Of a DNA stretch of 64,000 nucleotides, positions 62,058 to 64,000 are shown piece after piece (position 1 is the first letter of the stretch; every line of letters starts with the position of its first letter). The position numbers were made by a program, and so were the translations under genes. Under the pieces are notes generated by a model. It was not told the DNA's origin and ran no database searches. It saw only the letters and a program-made list of their open reading frames with translations. The stretch is from assembly GCF_040907265.1 (NCBI RefSeq), contig NZ_JBFOHP010000002.1:2876501-2940500 (forward strand), written 5' to 3'. Source of the DNA: Streptomyces sclerotialus. Lineage in GTDB: Bacteria; Actinomycetota; Actinomycetes; Streptomycetales; Streptomycetaceae.

Positions 62058-62975
62058 CTAGCGTGCCACCCAGGTGCCGGAACGGTCCTTCGAACCGTCG
62101 CCCTGGTCGTCGTTGCCGCCGTTGTCGTCGTGGTTGTCGCTGCCGTCGTGGTCGTCGTTACCGCCGTTGTCCTTGTGGTCGCCACCGTCGCCGTGGTCGT
62201 CGTGCCACTTGCCGTCGTCGTGGCCGTTGTCGTCGTGGCCGCCGTCGGGGCAGTCGTCGTGGCCGCCGTTCCAGTCCCCGTCGCCGTTGTCGCCGTTGCC
62301 GTCGTCGCCGTTGCCGTCGTCGCCGTTCCCGCCGCCGTTGTCGTTGCCGTTCTCGTTGTCGCCGCCACCGCCGCCGCTGTTGCCGTCGTCGCTGCCGCCG
62401 CCACCGCTGTTGTCGTTGTCGCCGCCGCCCCCGCCGCCGTTGTCGCCGCCGGGGTTGTCGCCGCCGCCCCCGCCGCTGTTGTCGCCGCCGGGGTTGTCGT
62501 CACGGGCGGGGTTGGAGTCCGGGTTCGAGTTCGGCTGTTCCGTACCTCCGGCGGCCGGGGCGTTGCAGTTGCCGATGGTGTTCGTACGGAAGATCACCCG
62601 GTCGCCGACCCGCGCGGTGAGGCCACTGCCCTCCACGCACCGGCCGTTGACCTCCCTGGTCACATTCCCTCGGATGGTGATCCGCTCGCCGCTGGCGCTC
62701 TCGCCCTGGCAGTCGACCCTGGCGCTGCCGCCGCCCGCGCCGGGGGTGGCCTCCGGTGCGCCGCCGTTCGGCGCCGACGCCGTACAGCTGAGCCAGCGGA
62801 CGTCGACGCTCTCCCACTCCAGTGCCCGCGTCCCCTGGCGGTCCGTCGTCACCGCTATCGCGGATGTGTTGGAGTAGCCGGACGGCTCACACGCCGCTGT
62901 TCCGGCGGCCACCGCACCCGCGGCACCCGCCGCTGCCAACGCCCGTAACCAACGGCCCCGCACGCGTCCCTTCAT
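62058..62975 (-). CDS. Lipoprotein with very long Asp/Gly/Asn/His-rich C-terminal region
   Basis: A 305-residue exported protein. A basic N terminus and hydrophobic segment end in AVAAGTAAC, a possible lipobox with Cys29. Residues about 30-145 form a small compact domain with several Cys (VRWLSCTASAP, ARVDCQGESAS, NGRCVEGSG, TNTIGNCNAPA). After residue 150 the chain is almost only Gly, Asp, Asn and Ser (DNSGGGGGDNPGGDN), then Asp/His/Gly (GGHDDCPDGGHDDNGHDDGK). Such acidic and His-rich tracts bind Ca2+ or Zn2+, but no family is recognised. ATG 62975. Confidence 0.65.
   Translation of the reverse strand: MKGRVRGRWLRALAAAGAAGAVAAGTAACEPSGYSNTSAIAVTTDRQGTRALEWESVDVRWLSCTASAPNGGAPEATPGAGGGSARVDCQGESASGERITIRGNVTREVNGRCVEGSGLTARVGDRVIFRTNTIGNCNAPAAGGTEQPNSNPDSNPARDDNPGGDNSGGGGGDNPGGDNGGGGGGDNDNSGGGGSDDGNSGGGGGDNENGNDNGGGNGDDGNGDDGNGDNGDGDWNGGHDDCPDGGHDDNGHDDGKWHDDHGDGGDHKDNGGNDDHDGSDNHDDNGGNDDQGDGSKDRSGTWVAR
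62080..62510. repeat. Low-complexity triplet-repeat region coding Gly/Asp/Asn/His
   Basis: Simple GTC/GCC/GTT-type triplet repetition over about 430 bases. It keeps nearly all six frames open (giving for example runs of Thr/Ala/Pro or Val on other frames), so extended ORFs here are not evidence of genes. Confidence 0.8.
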
Positions 62976-63115
62976 GCCCCGCAGCGTGCCATCGCCGCCA
63001 CGCGGCCCGACAGGCCCGCTCCGGCCAACTCCGCGCGGCGCTCCCCCGGCCGGCCCGACCATCACTAACCTGGGCCGCGAAAAGTTGAGTTCCGCCACAT
63101 ACGGGAGCGACCCAC

Positions 63116-63544
63116 ATGGCAACGACGCGCACGGCCAAGACCCACTGGGAAGGCAACCTGCTGGAGGGCAAGGGCCAGGTGGCCCTGGACTCCTCCGGCA
63201 TCGGTACGTACGACGTGAACTGGCCGGCCCGCGCCGAGCAGCCGAACGGCACGACCAGCCCCGAGGAGCTGATCGCGGCGGCCCACTCCTCCTGCTACTC
63301 CATGGCGTTCTCGCACGGCCTGGCGGGCAAGGGCTACACCGTCGAGACGGTCGACACCCAGGCCGATGTCACCTTCCAGCCCGGCGAGGGCATCACCGGC
63401 ATCGTGCTGACCGTGAAGGCCAGTGTCCCCGGCCTGTCGGAGAACGACTTCCAGGCGGCGGCCGAGGACGCCAAGAAGAACTGCCCGGTCAGCCAGGCCC
63501 TGGCGGGCGTCAAGAACATCACGCTCAACGCCACGCTGATCTGA
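63116..63544 (+). CDS. osmC: OsmC-family organic hydroperoxide reductase
   Basis: A 142-residue thiol peroxidase. The two catalytic Cys are in AAHSSCYSMAFSHGLAG (about residue 60) and AKKNCPVSQALAGVKNI (about residue 124); TTSPEELIAAAHSSC is the family signature. It reduces organic hydroperoxides in the cytoplasm. GGGAGCGAC before ATG 63116 gives a modest ribosome-binding site. Divergent from the lipoprotein gene with a 140-base promoter region and convergent with rsmE. Confidence 0.92.
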   Translation: MATTRTAKTHWEGNLLEGKGQVALDSSGIGTYDVNWPARAEQPNGTTSPEELIAAAHSSCYSMAFSHGLAGKGYTVETVDTQADVTFQPGEGITGIVLTVKASVPGLSENDFQAAAEDAKKNCPVSQALAGVKNITLNATLI

Positions 63545-63586
63545 CACCACCCGATCCGGCGCGCAAGGCCGTACGGCCCGCGGGGC

Positions 63587-64000
63587 TCAGTCCCAGCGGC
63601 CCGTGCGGCCCAGCAGCAGTGCCGTGGCGGCCGTGCCGGCCGTGGAGGTCCGCAGGACGCTCGCGCCCAGCCGGTACGGCTTCGCCCCGGCCGCCGCGAA
63701 CAGCTCCAGCTCCTCCGGCGAGACGCCGCCCTCGGGCCCGACGACGAGCACGATGCCGCCGTCGGCGGGGAGTTCGGCGCGGGCCAGCGGCTCGCTGCCC
63801 TCCTCGTGCAGTACGGCGGCGAAGGCCGCACCGGACAGCAGCTCCGCCACGCCCTTCGTCGACGCGGCCGCCGCGACCTCGGGGAACGTCAGCCTGCGTG
63901 CCTGCTTCCCGGCTTCCCGCGCCGTGTTGCGCCACTTCGTCAGCGACTTGGCGCCCCGCTCGCCCTTCCACTGCGTCACGCAGCGGGCCGCCTGCCACGG
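63587..64000 (-). CDS. rsmE: 16S rRNA (uracil-1498-N3)-methyltransferase, C-terminal part
   Basis: The C-terminal 137 residues of a SPOUT methyltransferase that modifies U1498 of 16S rRNA. The open frame runs off the window end. The trefoil-knot AdoMet site is visible as GGIVLVVGPEGGVSPEELEL followed by LGASVLRTSTAGTAATALLL. First visible residues PWQAARCVTQWKGERG fit the substrate-binding region. Begins the conserved run rsmE, HIT, phoH, ybeY on this strand. Confidence 0.9.
   Translation of the reverse strand, partial: PWQAARCVTQWKGERGAKSLTKWRNTAREAGKQARRLTFPEVAAAASTKGVAELLSGAAFAAVLHEEGSEPLARAELPADGGIVLVVGPEGGVSPEELELFAAAGAKPYRLGASVLRTSTAGTAATALLLGRTGRWD

Noticed and set aside
61628-62503. 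N-terminal extension of the HIT protein with Thr/Ala/Pro repeats
   Set aside because: The extension is the antisense reading of the low-complexity lipoprotein tail; the HIT gene has its own ribosome-binding site and GTG at 61987.

Overview
The window is a stretch of high-GC actinobacterial chromosome, almost certainly Streptomyces. The evidence is the very GC-rich third codon positions, frequent GTG/TTG starts, mycothiol-dependent enzymes, DUF5753/DUF397 regulator pairs, ABC sugar importers without their own ATPase, and a housekeeping order (rsmE, HIT, phoH, ybeY, CBS-domain protein, era, leuA, recO, uppS, zur, glyQS, dusB, ppdK) typical of Streptomyces. No rRNA, tRNA, CRISPR array, phage or insertion sequence was seen. 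Everything is read by eye from sequence; no database search was run.

Layout. 0-1 kb: 3' part of a DUF5753 regulator and its DUF397 partner. 1-4.1 kb: a TetR regulator, a small hypothetical gene, an orphan condensation-domain protein and a decayed MFS transporter. 4.1-11.3 kb: an IclR gene with repeated operator-like palindromes, then divergent pcaV and the beta-ketoadipate operon pcaI-J-H-G-B-L (protocatechuate catabolism; pcaF is absent). 11.4-14.4 kb: a sugar-type ABC importer (Tat lipoprotein plus two permeases). 14.4-16.6 kb: a leaderless cysteine-codon upstream ORF before a TauD-family dioxygenase, then an ArsR-type regulator. 17-25.3 kb: ppdK, a glutamine amidotransferase-like protein, a mycothiol-dependent formaldehyde dehydrogenase with its metallo-beta-lactamase partner (copy 1), a LysR gene and dusB. 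25.5-29.4 kb: a DHA2 drug-efflux transporter, a second broken MFS gene, an aldo/keto reductase and a TetR gene. 29.5-36 kb: glyQS, the zinc uptake operon znuACB with two Zur boxes, zur, uppS and recO.

36-39.1 kb is accessory: a RelE/HigB-like toxin-antitoxin pair, two small unknown proteins, an XRE/DUF5753 plus DUF397 cassette and a TerB-like protein. 39.4-42.9 kb: leuA with a Leu-codon leader peptide, an M4 metalloprotease and its emfourin-type inhibitor. 43-45.6 kb: GH1 beta-glucosidase and an MFS transporter. 45.6-50 kb: era, a degenerate cytidine-deaminase homologue, a CBS/CorC protein, ybeY and phoH. 50.2-60.7 kb is a block between phoH and the HIT gene: PfkB kinase, GH4 glycosidase, a caspase-like protein that lacks its cysteine, copy 2 of the dehydrogenase/hydrolase pair, glucarate catabolism (gudD, kdgD, IclR) and a secreted HAD phosphatase. 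60.7-64 kb: rnz, HIT, an Asp/Gly/Asn/His-rich lipoprotein, osmC and the 3' part of rsmE.

The observations I rate highest are: the two dehydrogenase/hydrolase cassettes, whose dehydrogenases are about 99% identical while the adjacent hydrolases are only about 80% identical (a gene-conversion pattern); the leaderless Cys-codon ORF upstream of the TauD gene; the caspase-like pseudo-enzyme; the repeated 17-bp palindrome between a dead transporter and a live IclR gene; and the orphan condensation-domain protein.
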